From: Dactylosporangium sp. AC04546
GTDB lineage: Bacteria; Actinomycetota; Actinomycetes; Mycobacteriales; Micromonosporaceae
DNA: 64,000 bases
Assembly (NCBI RefSeq): GCF_022095675.1
Contig: NZ_JAHYSG010000010.1
Location: 1 to 64,000 of the forward strand
Reading direction: 5' to 3'
Shown piece after piece: positions 6,739-15,862 of this stretch. Made by a program: the position numbers and the translations under genes. Under the pieces are notes generated by a model that saw only the letters and a list, made by a program, of their open reading frames with translations, ran no database searches and was not told where the DNA came from. Every line of letters begins with the position of its first letter. The first letter of the stretch is position 1.

Positions 6739-9543
6739 GTGCGCGATGTGTCTGTCGGTGGTGCTGCGGCGCTCGGCGGTGGCGCCGGCGAGGCCGACGT
6801 TGTCGGTCGTGACGACGACCTGCTGGCGCTGCGCTCGTTCGTGGATCGGTCAGGGCGTTCGGGTGGGGCCCTGTTGCTGTTCGGTGAGCCCGGCGTCGGC
6901 AAGACGGTGCTGCTGGGGGCGGCGGCCGGGTTCGCGACGGGGACGCGGGTTCTGATGGCCTCGGGCACACAGTTCGAGGCGGCGTACAGCTTCTCGACAC
7001 TGCACCAGGCCCTGCACCCGTTGATCGAGGATCTCGCCGGGTTGAGCCCGGCGCACCGGCGGACGCTCGGCGTCGCGCTGGGTGTTCGCCACGGGTCACC
7101 ACCCGGCCTGCTGATGATCGCCAATGCGACCCTGGCGCTGCTCGACCGGGTGGCGGCGACCGGCCCCGTACTGTTGATGCTCGATGACCTGCACTGGCTG
7201 GACCGGGCGAGCGCCATTGTGCTCGCGATCGTCGCGCGTCGCCTGCCGGCCCGGGTCGGGCTGCTGGCGGCGTACCGGACGGGAGAGGACAGCTTCTTCG
7301 ACCGGTCGGGGCTGCCGGAGCACGAGGTCCGGCCGCTCGACGACCGGGCGGCGACGACGCTGGTCACCCAGCGGTTCCCGGCGCTGGCTCCCCGGGTCCG
7401 GCGGCGCCTGCTCGCGGAGGCCCAGGGCAACCCGTTGGCGTTGCTGGAGCTTCCGCTGGCGCTCACCGACCGCCAGCAGTCCGGCATGGGATCGCTGCCC
7501 GAGGTACTCCCGCTGAACCGCCGTCTGCAGGCGGCATTCGAGTCGCGGGTGCGCGGTCTGCCCGAACCGACCCGGCGCCTCCTGCTGCTGGCCGCACTGG
7601 ACAGCACGGGCCGGCTCGACACGCTCACCGCGGGTGACGGGGGCCTCGCGGCGCTGGCCCTGGCCGAGCGGGCCGGCCTGGTCCACGTCGACGAGCACGC
7701 CGGCACCGTGGCGTTCCATCACCCGCTGACCCGCTCGGCGGTGGTCGATCTGTCCACGGTGGATGCGCGCGTGCGTGCGCACGCCGACATCGCCGCAAGC
7801 CTGGCGCACCGCCCGGAACTGCACGCCTGGCACATGGCCCGAGCGACCATCGGTACCGACGAAGGGGTGGCCCGCCTGCTCGAGGACGCCGCTCACACGA
7901 CCCGCAGCCGCGGTGACGCCGCCGGGGCGGTCACCGCCCTGCTCCGGGCCGCCGACCTCAGCCCGGTCGGCGCGGACCGCAGCCGCCGGCTCGCCGAGGC
8001 GGCGTACCTCGGCGCGGTCGTGACCGGCGACCTGCGCGACGTCCCCCGCCTGCTCGCCGATGCCCTCGAAGGCGCCGGCGAGCGGGACCGGCCGCTCGTG
8101 TCCGCGGTCGCCGCCGCGCATCACCTGCTGCTCAGCGGTGAAGGCGACGTCGACACCGCCCACCGGCTGCTGGTCGGCGCCATCGAGATGCAGCCGACCC
8201 CGTACGACGGCGGCAACGCCACCCTGGTCGAGGCGTTCTACACCCTCGGCTGGGTGTGCTACTTCGGCGGACGGGCCGAGCTGTGGACGCCGTTCCGCGC
8301 CGCGTTCGCCCAGCTCACCGCTCCGGTGCCCGAGCTGCTCGCACTGCTGGCCGGGACGTTCGCCGACCCGGCGCGTACCGCGCCGGCGGTGCTCGGCCGC
8401 ATCGACCAGGCGATCGCCGGGCTGACCGACCACGCAGACCCGGTGTGGAGCGTCCGGGTCGGCCTGGCCGCGATGTTCGTCGACCGGCTCACGTTCTGCC
8501 GCACCGCGCTGTCGGGCATCCTGGGTGACGACCGCGGCGCGGCCGTCACCCTGTCCCTGCATGCCCGTTCCCTGATCGGCCTGGACCAGATGATGACCGG
8601 CGAGTGGGACGAGATGCGGACGCTCGCCGAGGAACACGTCGCACTGTGCCGCACCCACGACTACCGGCTGCTCGAATGCATCGGCCTGTACCTGCTGGCG
8701 ATGCCGGCCGCCGCGCGCGGCGAGCACGACACCGTCAAGCGGCTGACCGACCGGATGACGATGTGGGCGACCCCGCGCCGCGCCGGCCTCGTCTCCCGTA
8801 TCGCCGCCCAGGCGATGCTGACCGATGCGCTCGGCCGCGGGGACTTCGAGGAGGCGTACCGGCACGCCACGGTGATCACCCCGGCCGGTGAGCTGGCCGA
8901 CCACGTGCCGCACGCCCTCTGGGTGATCATGGACGTGGTGGAGGCGGCGGCGCGTACCGGACGACTCGCCGAGGCGGCAGCGCACGTCTCCGCGGCCCGA
9001 GCCTGCGGCGTGGCCGAGATCTCCGCGCGGCTGGCCATGACCGTCGAAGGGGCAGCCGCCCTGGTCGCGACCGACGAGGAGGCACCGGCCCGGTTCGCTG
9101 CGGCGCTCGCCGTCGCGGGCGGCGAGCGCTGGCCGTTCGACCGCGCCCGGATCGCGCTCGCCTACGGCGAACGGCTGCGGCGCGGCAAGGCCACGACCGA
9201 GGCCCGCCGGCAGCTGACCGCCGCCCTGGACACGTTCCAGCGGCTGGACGCCCGCCCGTGGGCGGCACGCGCGGCGGCCGAGCTGCGCGCGACCGGCCAG
9301 ACCGTGGGTCACCTGGCCCCGGCCGGTCCGGGCGCGCTGACGCCGCAGCAACGCGAGATCGCCGAACTCGCCGCCGCCGGCCTGAGCAACAAACAGATCG
9401 GCGAACGGCTCTTTCTGTCACCCCGGACAGTCGGTAGCCACCTGTACCAGACCTTCCCGAAACTGGGGATCACCTCACGCGCGGCCCTCCGGGACGCGCT
9501 GGCGGACACCGGCGTCACCGACCCGCCGACGCCGAGCGGTTGA
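6739..9543 (+). CDS. LAL-type LuxR family ATPase transcriptional regulator
   Basis: A 934-residue regulator with the architecture of the MalT/LAL family: an N-terminal AAA/NACHT-like ATPase with Walker A GEPGVGKT (49-56) and Walker B VLLMLDDLHW (~143-152), a long alpha-helical TPR-like middle, and a C-terminal LuxR helix-turn-helix (LTPQQREIAELAAAGLSNKQ ... SPRTVGSHLYQTF). The first possible start is GTG 6739; no clear ribosome site is seen and GTG 6748 is equally possible. It diverges from the first ferredoxin-reductase/P450 operon and converges with the second, which ends 16 nt after it, so control of both P450 cassettes is a reasonable inference. Effector unknown. Confidence 0.88.
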   Translation: MRDVSVGGAAALGGGAGEADVVGRDDDLLALRSFVDRSGRSGGALLLFGEPGVGKTVLLGAAAGFATGTRVLMASGTQFEAAYSFSTLHQALHPLIEDLAGLSPAHRRTLGVALGVRHGSPPGLLMIANATLALLDRVAATGPVLLMLDDLHWLDRASAIVLAIVARRLPARVGLLAAYRTGEDSFFDRSGLPEHEVRPLDDRAATTLVTQRFPALAPRVRRRLLAEAQGNPLALLELPLALTDRQQSGMGSLPEVLPLNRRLQAAFESRVRGLPEPTRRLLLLAALDSTGRLDTLTAGDGGLAALALAERAGLVHVDEHAGTVAFHHPLTRSAVVDLSTVDARVRAHADIAASLAHRPELHAWHMARATIGTDEGVARLLEDAAHTTRSRGDAAGAVTALLRAADLSPVGADRSRRLAEAAYLGAVVTGDLRDVPRLLADALEGAGERDRPLVSAVAAAHHLLLSGEGDVDTAHRLLVGAIEMQPTPYDGGNATLVEAFYTLGWVCYFGGRAELWTPFRAAFAQLTAPVPELLALLAGTFADPARTAPAVLGRIDQAIAGLTDHADPVWSVRVGLAAMFVDRLTFCRTALSGILGDDRGAAVTLSLHARSLIGLDQMMTGEWDEMRTLAEEHVALCRTHDYRLLECIGLYLLAMPAAARGEHDTVKRLTDRMTMWATPRRAGLVSRIAAQAMLTDALGRGDFEEAYRHATVITPAGELADHVPHALWVIMDVVEAAARTGRLAEAAAHVSAARACGVAEISARLAMTVEGAAALVATDEEAPARFAAALAVAGGERWPFDRARIALAYGERLRRGKATTEARRQLTAALDTFQRLDARPWAARAAAELRATGQTVGHLAPAGPGALTPQQREIAELAAAGLSNKQIGERLFLSPRTVGSHLYQTFPKLGITSRAALRDALADTGVTDPPTPSG

Positions 9544-9558
9544 CGGGTATCGACGCGG

Positions 9559-10842
9559 CTACCGGTGCGCCGGTCGCAGGACGCGTTCGCGGCCTGCCGC
9601 CGTCCCGGTCGTCGGGATGACGTCGTCGATGTCGACCAGGAGGTGGCGGGGGCCGCGCAGTGTCGGGTTCGGCCGGTACGGTGGCGGGTCGGCGACGAGG
9701 CGGGGGTGCACCAGCCGGCGGACCAGCGCGGGCAGAGCGACCTGTGTCTCGACCCGGGCGAGCGGGGCGCCGAAGCAGTAGTGGATGCCGCTGCCGTAGC
9801 CGAGGTGGACGTTGTCGATCCGGTCGGGGTCGAAACGGTCCGGGTCGGGGAAGCGGTCGGGGTCACGGTTGCCGGCGGCGAGCATCAGCGTGATCGGTGA
9901 GCCCTGGGGGATGGTGGTGCCGGCGACGTCGATATCCGCGAGGGCGGTGCGGCTGGGCAGCAGATGCACCGGTGGTTCGTAGCGCAGCAGCTCCTCGACC
10001 AGTGGGGTGATGAGGTCGGGTTCGTGGCGCAGCCGGTCGAGCACGTCGGGGTGGCGCAGCAGGGTGAGCATGCCGTTGGTGATGAGGTTGACGGTGGTCT
10101 CGTGCCCGGCGACCAGGAGCAGCGCGCAGGTGCTGAGCAGGTCGGCGCGGGCCATCGGCGCGTGCGGGCCCGTGTCGGTCAGCATTCCGGAGATCAGGTC
10201 GTCGCCGGGCCGGCGGGCGTGGGCGTCGGCCAGCCCGCCCAGGTACTGGCCGAGCTCGGCGTTGATCTCGTTCCGCCTGCGCTGGCGGTCGGCGAACGTG
10301 CCGGTGGTCGGGTCGGCGGTCTCGACCAGCGCGTCGGCCCAGTGGTGGAAGCGTGGCTGGTCCTCGCGCGGGACGCCGAGCAGCCGGCAGATCGCGGCGA
10401 CCGGCAGCGGATACGCGAAGTCGTCGACGATGTCGATGCGGTGCCTGCCGGCGAGGTTGCCGATCAGCTCGTCGGTGGTCTCGGTCAGCCAGGGGCGCAT
10501 GCCCTCGATGCGGTCCGGCGTGCGGGGCGGCCCGAACGGCCGGGTGGCCAGCTCCCGCAGCCGGTCGTGCTCGGGCGGGTCCCGGTTGATGAAGGGCAGT
10601 GGCAGTCCGGGCAGTCCCGCTTCGGGCTCGGGGGTGACGCCGCCGAGTTCGGGGTGGCTGCGGGGGTCGGAGCTGACCCGGTGGTCGTGCAGCAGTGTGA
10701 CGATCGCGTCGTAGGTGCTGACCACGTAGGTGCCGTCGGCCTGCCGCGTCACCGGGGTCTTGCGCAGCTCGGTGTAGAGCGGGTACGGGTTGGCCCGGTT
10801 GGCGGGGTCGAGGATCTGCTCATAGATGCTGGCCTGTGCCAT
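9559..10842 (-). CDS. Cytochrome P450 (second cassette)
   Basis: 427 residues from ATG 10842 (MAQASIYEQ, preceded by GGGAAGG); a longer frame to 10893 adds only a low-quality leader. Motifs are AGHETT (245-250), EELLR (283-287) and the haem loop YGSGIHYCFG with Cys356; Tyr replaces the usual Phe at the first position of the loop. It is a paralogue of the P450 at 3710-4954 but carries an extra ~15-residue loop after RVSSDPRSH. The gene follows a ferredoxin-reductase fusion gene by 52 nt, so it has a dedicated electron supply. Substrate unknown. Confidence 0.92.
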   Translation of the reverse strand: MAQASIYEQILDPANRANPYPLYTELRKTPVTRQADGTYVVSTYDAIVTLLHDHRVSSDPRSHPELGGVTPEPEAGLPGLPLPFINRDPPEHDRLRELATRPFGPPRTPDRIEGMRPWLTETTDELIGNLAGRHRIDIVDDFAYPLPVAAICRLLGVPREDQPRFHHWADALVETADPTTGTFADRQRRRNEINAELGQYLGGLADAHARRPGDDLISGMLTDTGPHAPMARADLLSTCALLLVAGHETTVNLITNGMLTLLRHPDVLDRLRHEPDLITPLVEELLRYEPPVHLLPSRTALADIDVAGTTIPQGSPITLMLAAGNRDPDRFPDPDRFDPDRIDNVHLGYGSGIHYCFGAPLARVETQVALPALVRRLVHPRLVADPPPYRPNPTLRGPRHLLVDIDDVIPTTGTAAGRERVLRPAHR

Positions 10843-10894
10843 GACGGTGCCTTCCCTGCCTGTCGCGGCGCCGGCGGTACGGCTCGCCGGCACG

Positions 10895-12586
10895 TCAGTG
10901 GTGGTGGATCAGCTCGGCGCGGCGCTCGCTGGGGTCGTGGCCGGTCACCGCGACGGTGGCGTGGCGGTTGCGGACGCGGTGGTCCGGAATCTGTGCCGCG
11001 ACCGGCTGCTCCTCGGTCGGCTCGTCAACCCCGCGAAGCTCCGGCGGGAACGGCGCGCCGGCCTCGATCAGGGCCTGGTACGACTCCAGCCACTTACCCT
11101 GGTCGAACCCGACGGCGGCGGTGAGGCGGCCCTGGTAGCCGTAGGCGGCCACGAACCGGCGCTGCGCCACCGAACCCTGCGCGACGACGACCTGGTCGGC
11201 GAGGGTCGGCACCCCGACGGACTTGATGTTGGTGCCGAACTGCGCCGACCAGAACACGGGGACGGCCAGGTGCGGCCACCGCTCGGCCGGGGTGCTGATC
11301 ATGTTGTGGGCGGCGACCTGGGCCTGGGCGACGGCGTTGCCCCAGTGCTCGAGGGCCAGGAACTGGTAGTCGTACAGCGGGTGCGGGAACCGGGCCACGT
11401 CACCGGCCACGAACACGTCGTCGGTGACCACGCCGGCCGCGTCGAACACCCGGCAGCCGGCATCGCAGCCGACCCCCCACTCGCCGACAGCCAGGCCGCA
11501 GTCGCGCAGCCACTCGGTGTTGCGGACCGCGCCCAGCGCCACCACGGCCACCTCCGCCTCGACGGTGCTGCCGTCGGACAGGTGGGCGCGGCGCAGCCGC
11601 CCGTCGGTGTCACCCTCCAGCCGCGTGACGGTGACCCCGCAGCGCAGGTCGACGCCGTGCTCACGCTGCAGGTCGGCCGCCACCGCGCCGATCACCCCGC
11701 CCAGCGCTCCGACCAGGGGTGTGGGTCCGCGCTCGACGAGGGTGACCGCCAGATCCCGGTCCCGGCAGACGGAGGCGACCTCGGAGCCGGTGAACCCGCC
11801 GCCGATGACCAGCACCCGGCGGGGCCGGTCGGCCAGCCGGCGTTGCAGGGCGGCGGCGTCGTCGCGGGTGCGCAGCAGGAACACGCCGTCGAGGGCGGCT
11901 TCGTCCGCGTTGAACCAGGGCCGGGCCCGGGTGCCGGTGGCGATCAGCAGCCGGTCGTAGGCGACGATGCCGCCGTCGCCGAGGTGCACCTGCTTGCCGG
12001 CCGGGTCCAGCCCGGCGGCGGGCACGCCGAGCAGCCACCGCGCGTTGAGCTCGTCGACGCGGGGCAGCCCGGTGTGGTCCGCGGCCACCCATCCGTCGAG
12101 GACCTGCTTGGACAGTGGCGGCCGGTCGTACGGCCGGTGCGGCTCATCCCCGATCATCGTCAGGGAGCCGGTGAACCCTTCCCGGCGCAGGGTCGCCGCA
12201 GCCGCCATACCGGCCAGCGACGCGCCCACGATCACGATCCGGCCGGTGCGCCGCAGCGCCTCGATCGCCGCGTCGTGCCTGTCCGGCGACCGTTGCCCGG
12301 CTGTCCGCGGCCACCAGGCCCTCCGCATCGGTGCGGCCGTCCTCGCGGACACTGCCGGCCCGGTCGTCGCGGACTCCACGGCGGCCTCCCTGTCGTCGAC
12401 GTGGTCGACGAGGATGGCCTGTACCGGGCAGGCCGCCGCCGCCCGCAGCACCCGCTCCCGCTGCAGCTCGTCGGGCTCCGGGTCGTACATCAGCGCCTCG
12501 GCACCGTGCATCCGGAACACGTCAGGCGCAAGGAACGCACACTGCGCGTAACCCTGGCAACGCGTCAGGTTCACCACTACCCGCAT
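10895..12586 (-). CDS. Fused [3Fe-4S] ferredoxin - FAD-dependent ferredoxin reductase (second copy)
   Basis: 563 residues from ATG 12586, which has a good ribosome site (GGGAGGTG). Ferredoxin cysteines are Cys10, Cys16 and Cys53, as in the first copy. A ~50-residue Ala/Arg-rich linker (about 62-115), absent from the first copy, joins it to the reductase with FAD motif IVIVGASLAGMAAA, NAD motif VLVIGGGFTGSEVAS and TDDVFVAGDVARFP. The gene order reductase fusion then P450 is the same as in the first cassette, indicating duplication of the pair followed by divergence of the linker. Confidence 0.9.
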   Translation of the reverse strand: MRVVVNLTRCQGYAQCAFLAPDVFRMHGAEALMYDPEPDELQRERVLRAAAACPVQAILVDHVDDREAAVESATTGPAVSARTAAPMRRAWWPRTAGQRSPDRHDAAIEALRRTGRIVIVGASLAGMAAAATLRREGFTGSLTMIGDEPHRPYDRPPLSKQVLDGWVAADHTGLPRVDELNARWLLGVPAAGLDPAGKQVHLGDGGIVAYDRLLIATGTRARPWFNADEAALDGVFLLRTRDDAAALQRRLADRPRRVLVIGGGFTGSEVASVCRDRDLAVTLVERGPTPLVGALGGVIGAVAADLQREHGVDLRCGVTVTRLEGDTDGRLRRAHLSDGSTVEAEVAVVALGAVRNTEWLRDCGLAVGEWGVGCDAGCRVFDAAGVVTDDVFVAGDVARFPHPLYDYQFLALEHWGNAVAQAQVAAHNMISTPAERWPHLAVPVFWSAQFGTNIKSVGVPTLADQVVVAQGSVAQRRFVAAYGYQGRLTAAVGFDQGKWLESYQALIEAGAPFPPELRGVDEPTEEQPVAAQIPDHRVRNRHATVAVTGHDPSERRAELIHHH

Positions 12587-12707
12587 GGCCACACCTCCCG
12601 GCACGAGGTACTCCCGGTGTCCTTCCCGGCGGTCAATCCGACAAACCGCTGGGACAGCAGCGGGATGTCACGGGTCAGATCGGCGCAACGGGGTAGTTGG
12701 GCCGGGG

Positions 12708-13769
12708 ATGATTGATCGGATCGGGCTTGTTGTGCACGGCGGCCGGCCGGCAGCGGTGTCGGCCGCGGGAAGCGTCCGTCGCTGGGCCGAGGAGCGGGCC
12801 ATCCAGTGTGTCGACATCGACGTGTGGGACTCCTCGTCCGAGGGTGTCCGCCTCAGGCCGGCGGAGGAGGCCGCGCGCGCCGGCGACCCGGGTCTCATCG
12901 TCACCGTCGGCGGCGACGGCACGTTCCTGCGTGGCGTCCGGGTCGCGGCCGCCATCGACGCGATGGTGCTGGGCGTCGACGTCGGTCGTGTGGGATTCCT
13001 GACGGAGGTGGAGGCGAACGACGTCGCCGCGGCGCTCGACGCCGTCCACGCCGGGCAGTTCGCCGTCGACCCCCGGCTCACCTTGACCATGCGGGCCTCG
13101 CGCCCGCTGGAGATCCCCTCCGACATGCAGGTCTTGCTGCGCTACGGCCGTGGCCCGGCGCTTCCACCGCCACAGGTCCGACCGAGCGACGCCACGCAGG
13201 TGGGCTGGGGCGTACCGCTCGACGTGGTCGCGCTCAACGACGTGGTGTTCGAGAAGCTCGTCCGGGACCGTCAGGCGAGTCTCGCCGTCTACGTCAGCGG
13301 CCGGCTCTTCGCCTCCTACTCGGCCGACGCGCTGATCATCGCGACCTCGACCGGATCGACGGCGTACAGCTTCGCCGCCGGCGGCCCGATCGTCTCGCCA
13401 CACCTCGACGCGCTGATCTTCACGCCGGTCGCCCCGCACATGGTGTTCAACCGCAGCCTCGTCCTCGCCGCGCGGGACCAGCGCGTCGCCGTTCGGGTCC
13501 TCGACCGGTCCGGGCAGGTGGCCGTCACCCTCGACGGTCAGCTCCGCGGCGTGCTGGACCCCGGCGACTGGGTCTCCGTCTACGCCGGGCCCCACCGGGC
13601 CAAGCTCGTCCGCCTGGCGGAGCACGACTTCCTCGGGCGGGTCCGGGACCGGTTCCGGCTCGCGGACGCGCCGGCCGCCCTCGCCGACGGTTCCGCACCG
13701 CTGATGTACAGCCCGACCGAGCCGCTGCCGCAGAATCTCCGGCACCCTGGCCCACCGGACATCCACTGA
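12708..13769 (+). CDS. nadK: NAD kinase
   Basis: ATP(or polyphosphate)-dependent phosphorylation of NAD to NADP. From ATG 12708 the protein is 353 residues. Hallmarks are VTVGGDGTFLR (GGDGT at 68-72), the NAD-binding ALNDVVFEK and TSTGSTAYSFAAGGPIVSP, and the C-terminal PV.PH segment (TPVAPHMVFNRSLVL). A longer frame reaches back to 12585 but that leader is out of character, and MIDRIGLVVH is the normal N-terminus of the family. It diverges from the second reductase fusion across 121 nt. It is ~50 residues longer than typical NadK, because of a Pro-rich insertion (GRGPALPPPQVRP) and a C-terminal extension; it may be a second, non-housekeeping copy. Confidence 0.88.
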   Translation: MIDRIGLVVHGGRPAAVSAAGSVRRWAEERAIQCVDIDVWDSSSEGVRLRPAEEAARAGDPGLIVTVGGDGTFLRGVRVAAAIDAMVLGVDVGRVGFLTEVEANDVAAALDAVHAGQFAVDPRLTLTMRASRPLEIPSDMQVLLRYGRGPALPPPQVRPSDATQVGWGVPLDVVALNDVVFEKLVRDRQASLAVYVSGRLFASYSADALIIATSTGSTAYSFAAGGPIVSPHLDALIFTPVAPHMVFNRSLVLAARDQRVAVRVLDRSGQVAVTLDGQLRGVLDPGDWVSVYAGPHRAKLVRLAEHDFLGRVRDRFRLADAPAALADGSAPLMYSPTEPLPQNLRHPGPPDIH

Positions 13770-13786
13770 GGTCGGGGCGAAGGATG

Positions 13787-15607
13787 TCAGTCGACGTCGG
13801 TGGGCAGTGTGACGAGCAGCGACGTGCCGTGGCCGGCCGGACTCGTCAGCCGCAGATGGCCGCCCAGGGCCTCGACCCGGTCGTTGAGGCCGACGAGCCC
13901 CGAGCCGCGGGCCGGGTCGGCGCCCCCGACACCGTTGTCCCGGATCGACAGCACGAGCGACCCTGGCACCGTCTCGCTGTCGACGTCGACGTCGATCGCC
14001 GATGCGCGGGCGTGTTTGGCGGCGTTCGTGAGCGCTTCCGACACGACGTAGTAGGCGGCGACCTCGACGCTGCCGGGTAGCCGGCGCTCGGCGCCGGAAC
14101 GGATCGTGACCGGGACGGGACTGCGGCGGGCGAGCGCCTTGAGCGCGGACGTGAGGCCGCCCTGGGAGAGCACGGCCGGGTGGAGACCGCGCGAGATCTC
14201 CCGCACGTCCTTGAAGGCGGCCGCCAGGCTCTCGCTCGTGCGTCGCAGGCGTGCCTTGAGCTCGCCGCTCTCGTCCGATACGAGCTCGTCCGCCTGACGC
14301 AGTTCGAGGCCGAGCGAGATGAGGCGTTGCTGGACGCCGTCGTGCAGATCGCGTTCGAAGCTGCGGCGTGCCGCATCGGCCGCGAGGACGATCCGGGCCC
14401 GCGACGCCCTGAGCTCGGACTGACTCTCGCTGTTCGCGACAGCGGTGGCGACAAGCTCGGCGAACTCGGCCAGCCGCGCCTCGGTGCCGGGTGGTGGCGG
14501 GCGCCGGGACCACAGTGCCACCAGCGCGCCCCACGCCTGGCCCTCGACCACGATCGGCGCGCAGACCGACGAGCTGAAGCCTTCGTGGCGGGCCAGGTCC
14601 GCGAGGCTGCCGTCGCGGTCGTCGTAGCTGTCCACCCGTGCCGGGCGGGAGGTGCGCAGCACCTGCTCGACGACGCCGCCGTCGACCGGCAGCTGCCGCC
14701 CGAGCAGCGGCTGAAGGCCGGGTGTGTTGTGTTCCGCGATGACGGTGACCGTGCCCGGCGTCTCGTACCGCAACAGCCGTGTGGCGTCCGCCTCCAGCAG
14801 CGCGGCGGTCTCCGCGGCGACCGTGGCCACGACGTCGCCCGGCGGCGCGCCACGAGCGACGAGCACCGCCAGCCGGCGCAGGATCGCCTGCTCCGTCGCG
14901 AGCTCACGCAGGGAGCCGCTCATGGTGTCGCGCTCGCTCGCGGCCGTGAGCAGGGTCGCCAGCGGGGCCGTCACCCGGTCCTGGAGGCGCCGCAGGCTCG
15001 GCTCCCGCACGCCGGTGGGGACGAGCAGCGTGCCGGTCCGCGAGCCGTACCGCAGCGGGAACGCGATCCGCCGTTCGTCGTCCGGGACGCTGTCGAGCGC
15101 CACCGTCGCGAACGGCAGCTGCAGCGCCCGCGCCAGGCGGCGGGAGGCCTCGGGAAGTACCGTGCGCAGATCGCCCGCGGACAGCATGAGCCGGCTCAGG
15201 TCGGCGAGGAGGTCGGCCTCCTGGCGGCGTTCGACCGACTCGACGGCCCGGGCGCGGGCCAGCTGCACCACCGCGCTGGCCAGCACCGCCACGGCCAGGA
15301 ACACCGCGAGTTCCACCCACTCCCGGGTGTGCGTGACGTCGAGGTGCCGCACGGGCGGGACGTAGAAGATGTTGTAGGTCGCGACGCTGGCCACCGCGAC
15401 CGCCATGGCCAGCCAGACGCCCCACACCACGGAGATCGCCAGCACGCCGAGCAGAAACATCATCGCCACGGTGCCGCGTGACGCGACGAACCCGAGCGAG
15501 TAGACCAGCAGCGTCTCGACCGCCACGAGCAGCACGCCCACGACGATCCCCAGCGCGAGCGGCGGCGGCTTCGGCCGCACGAGCCAGGCGGCCAGGTGTG
15601 CCGGCAT
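13787..15607 (-). CDS. Membrane sensor histidine kinase with DUF4118-like and GAF domains
   Basis: 606 residues. The N-terminus has four hydrophobic segments (roughly 17-40, 46-64, 66-83, 97-117) resembling the KdpD-type DUF4118 sensor region, followed by one or two GAF-like regions (~140-225, ~240-390), a HisKA_3 phosphoacceptor with His422 in FERDLHDGVQQRL, and a HATPase with SEALTNAAKHA, IRDNGVGG and GSGLVGLNDRVEALGG. Autophosphorylation on His422 and transfer to a NarL-type response regulator are expected, but no response regulator gene is adjacent, so it is an orphan. A paralogue of the same architecture is at 35082-37025. It converges with nadK, 17 nt away. Confidence 0.88.
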   Translation of the reverse strand: MPAHLAAWLVRPKPPPLALGIVVGVLLVAVETLLVYSLGFVASRGTVAMMFLLGVLAISVVWGVWLAMAVAVASVATYNIFYVPPVRHLDVTHTREWVELAVFLAVAVLASAVVQLARARAVESVERRQEADLLADLSRLMLSAGDLRTVLPEASRRLARALQLPFATVALDSVPDDERRIAFPLRYGSRTGTLLVPTGVREPSLRRLQDRVTAPLATLLTAASERDTMSGSLRELATEQAILRRLAVLVARGAPPGDVVATVAAETAALLEADATRLLRYETPGTVTVIAEHNTPGLQPLLGRQLPVDGGVVEQVLRTSRPARVDSYDDRDGSLADLARHEGFSSSVCAPIVVEGQAWGALVALWSRRPPPPGTEARLAEFAELVATAVANSESQSELRASRARIVLAADAARRSFERDLHDGVQQRLISLGLELRQADELVSDESGELKARLRRTSESLAAAFKDVREISRGLHPAVLSQGGLTSALKALARRSPVPVTIRSGAERRLPGSVEVAAYYVVSEALTNAAKHARASAIDVDVDSETVPGSLVLSIRDNGVGGADPARGSGLVGLNDRVEALGGHLRLTSPAGHGTSLLVTLPTDVD

Positions 15608-15772
15608 CGCCGACCCTCCTCCGCATCACGACACGCCACATGTGTCAGCGTGACGGCGAGCGGTCTGCGGCACGCGCCGAGCGACGTACGGCCGTTGCCG
15701 CACCTCGCCATCCACTCACCGTCTCGGTACCACTACCCGACTTCCGGTCGCCTTAGACCGCGCCGTTGCGGT

Positions 15773-15805
15773 GCGGTACAGCGCTCAAGTGTGGCGCTGT
15801 ACCGC
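15773..15805. terminator. Perfect 11-bp inverted repeat
   Basis: GCGGTACAGCG (15773-15783) and CGCTGTACCGC (15795-15805) form a perfect stem with an 11-nt loop. It lies 58 nt beyond the stop of the DUF998 gene (minus strand) and 166 nt upstream of the histidine kinase start, so it may be a terminator for the former or an operator for the latter. The rest of 15608-15862 shows no gene. Confidence 0.4.
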
Positions 15806-15862
15806 CGATCACCTCCGCGATCTGATGCGAGAACCGTCAGGTCATCGGTACGGTCTTCCGCA

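Noticed and set aside
6681..12712. Direct repeat GGGCCGGGGATGAT at 6681-6694 and 12699-12712 flanking the LAL regulator and second P450 cassette
   Set aside because: Fourteen GC-rich bases are expected to recur by chance several times in 64 kb at this composition, and one copy is simply the nadK ribosome site and start codon.
15636..15646. CCACATGTGT near the kinase start as another uronate IclR operator
   Set aside because: Only the generic CACATGTG core is shared; the ATAT centre and outer GTC/GAC arms are missing and the gene is unrelated.
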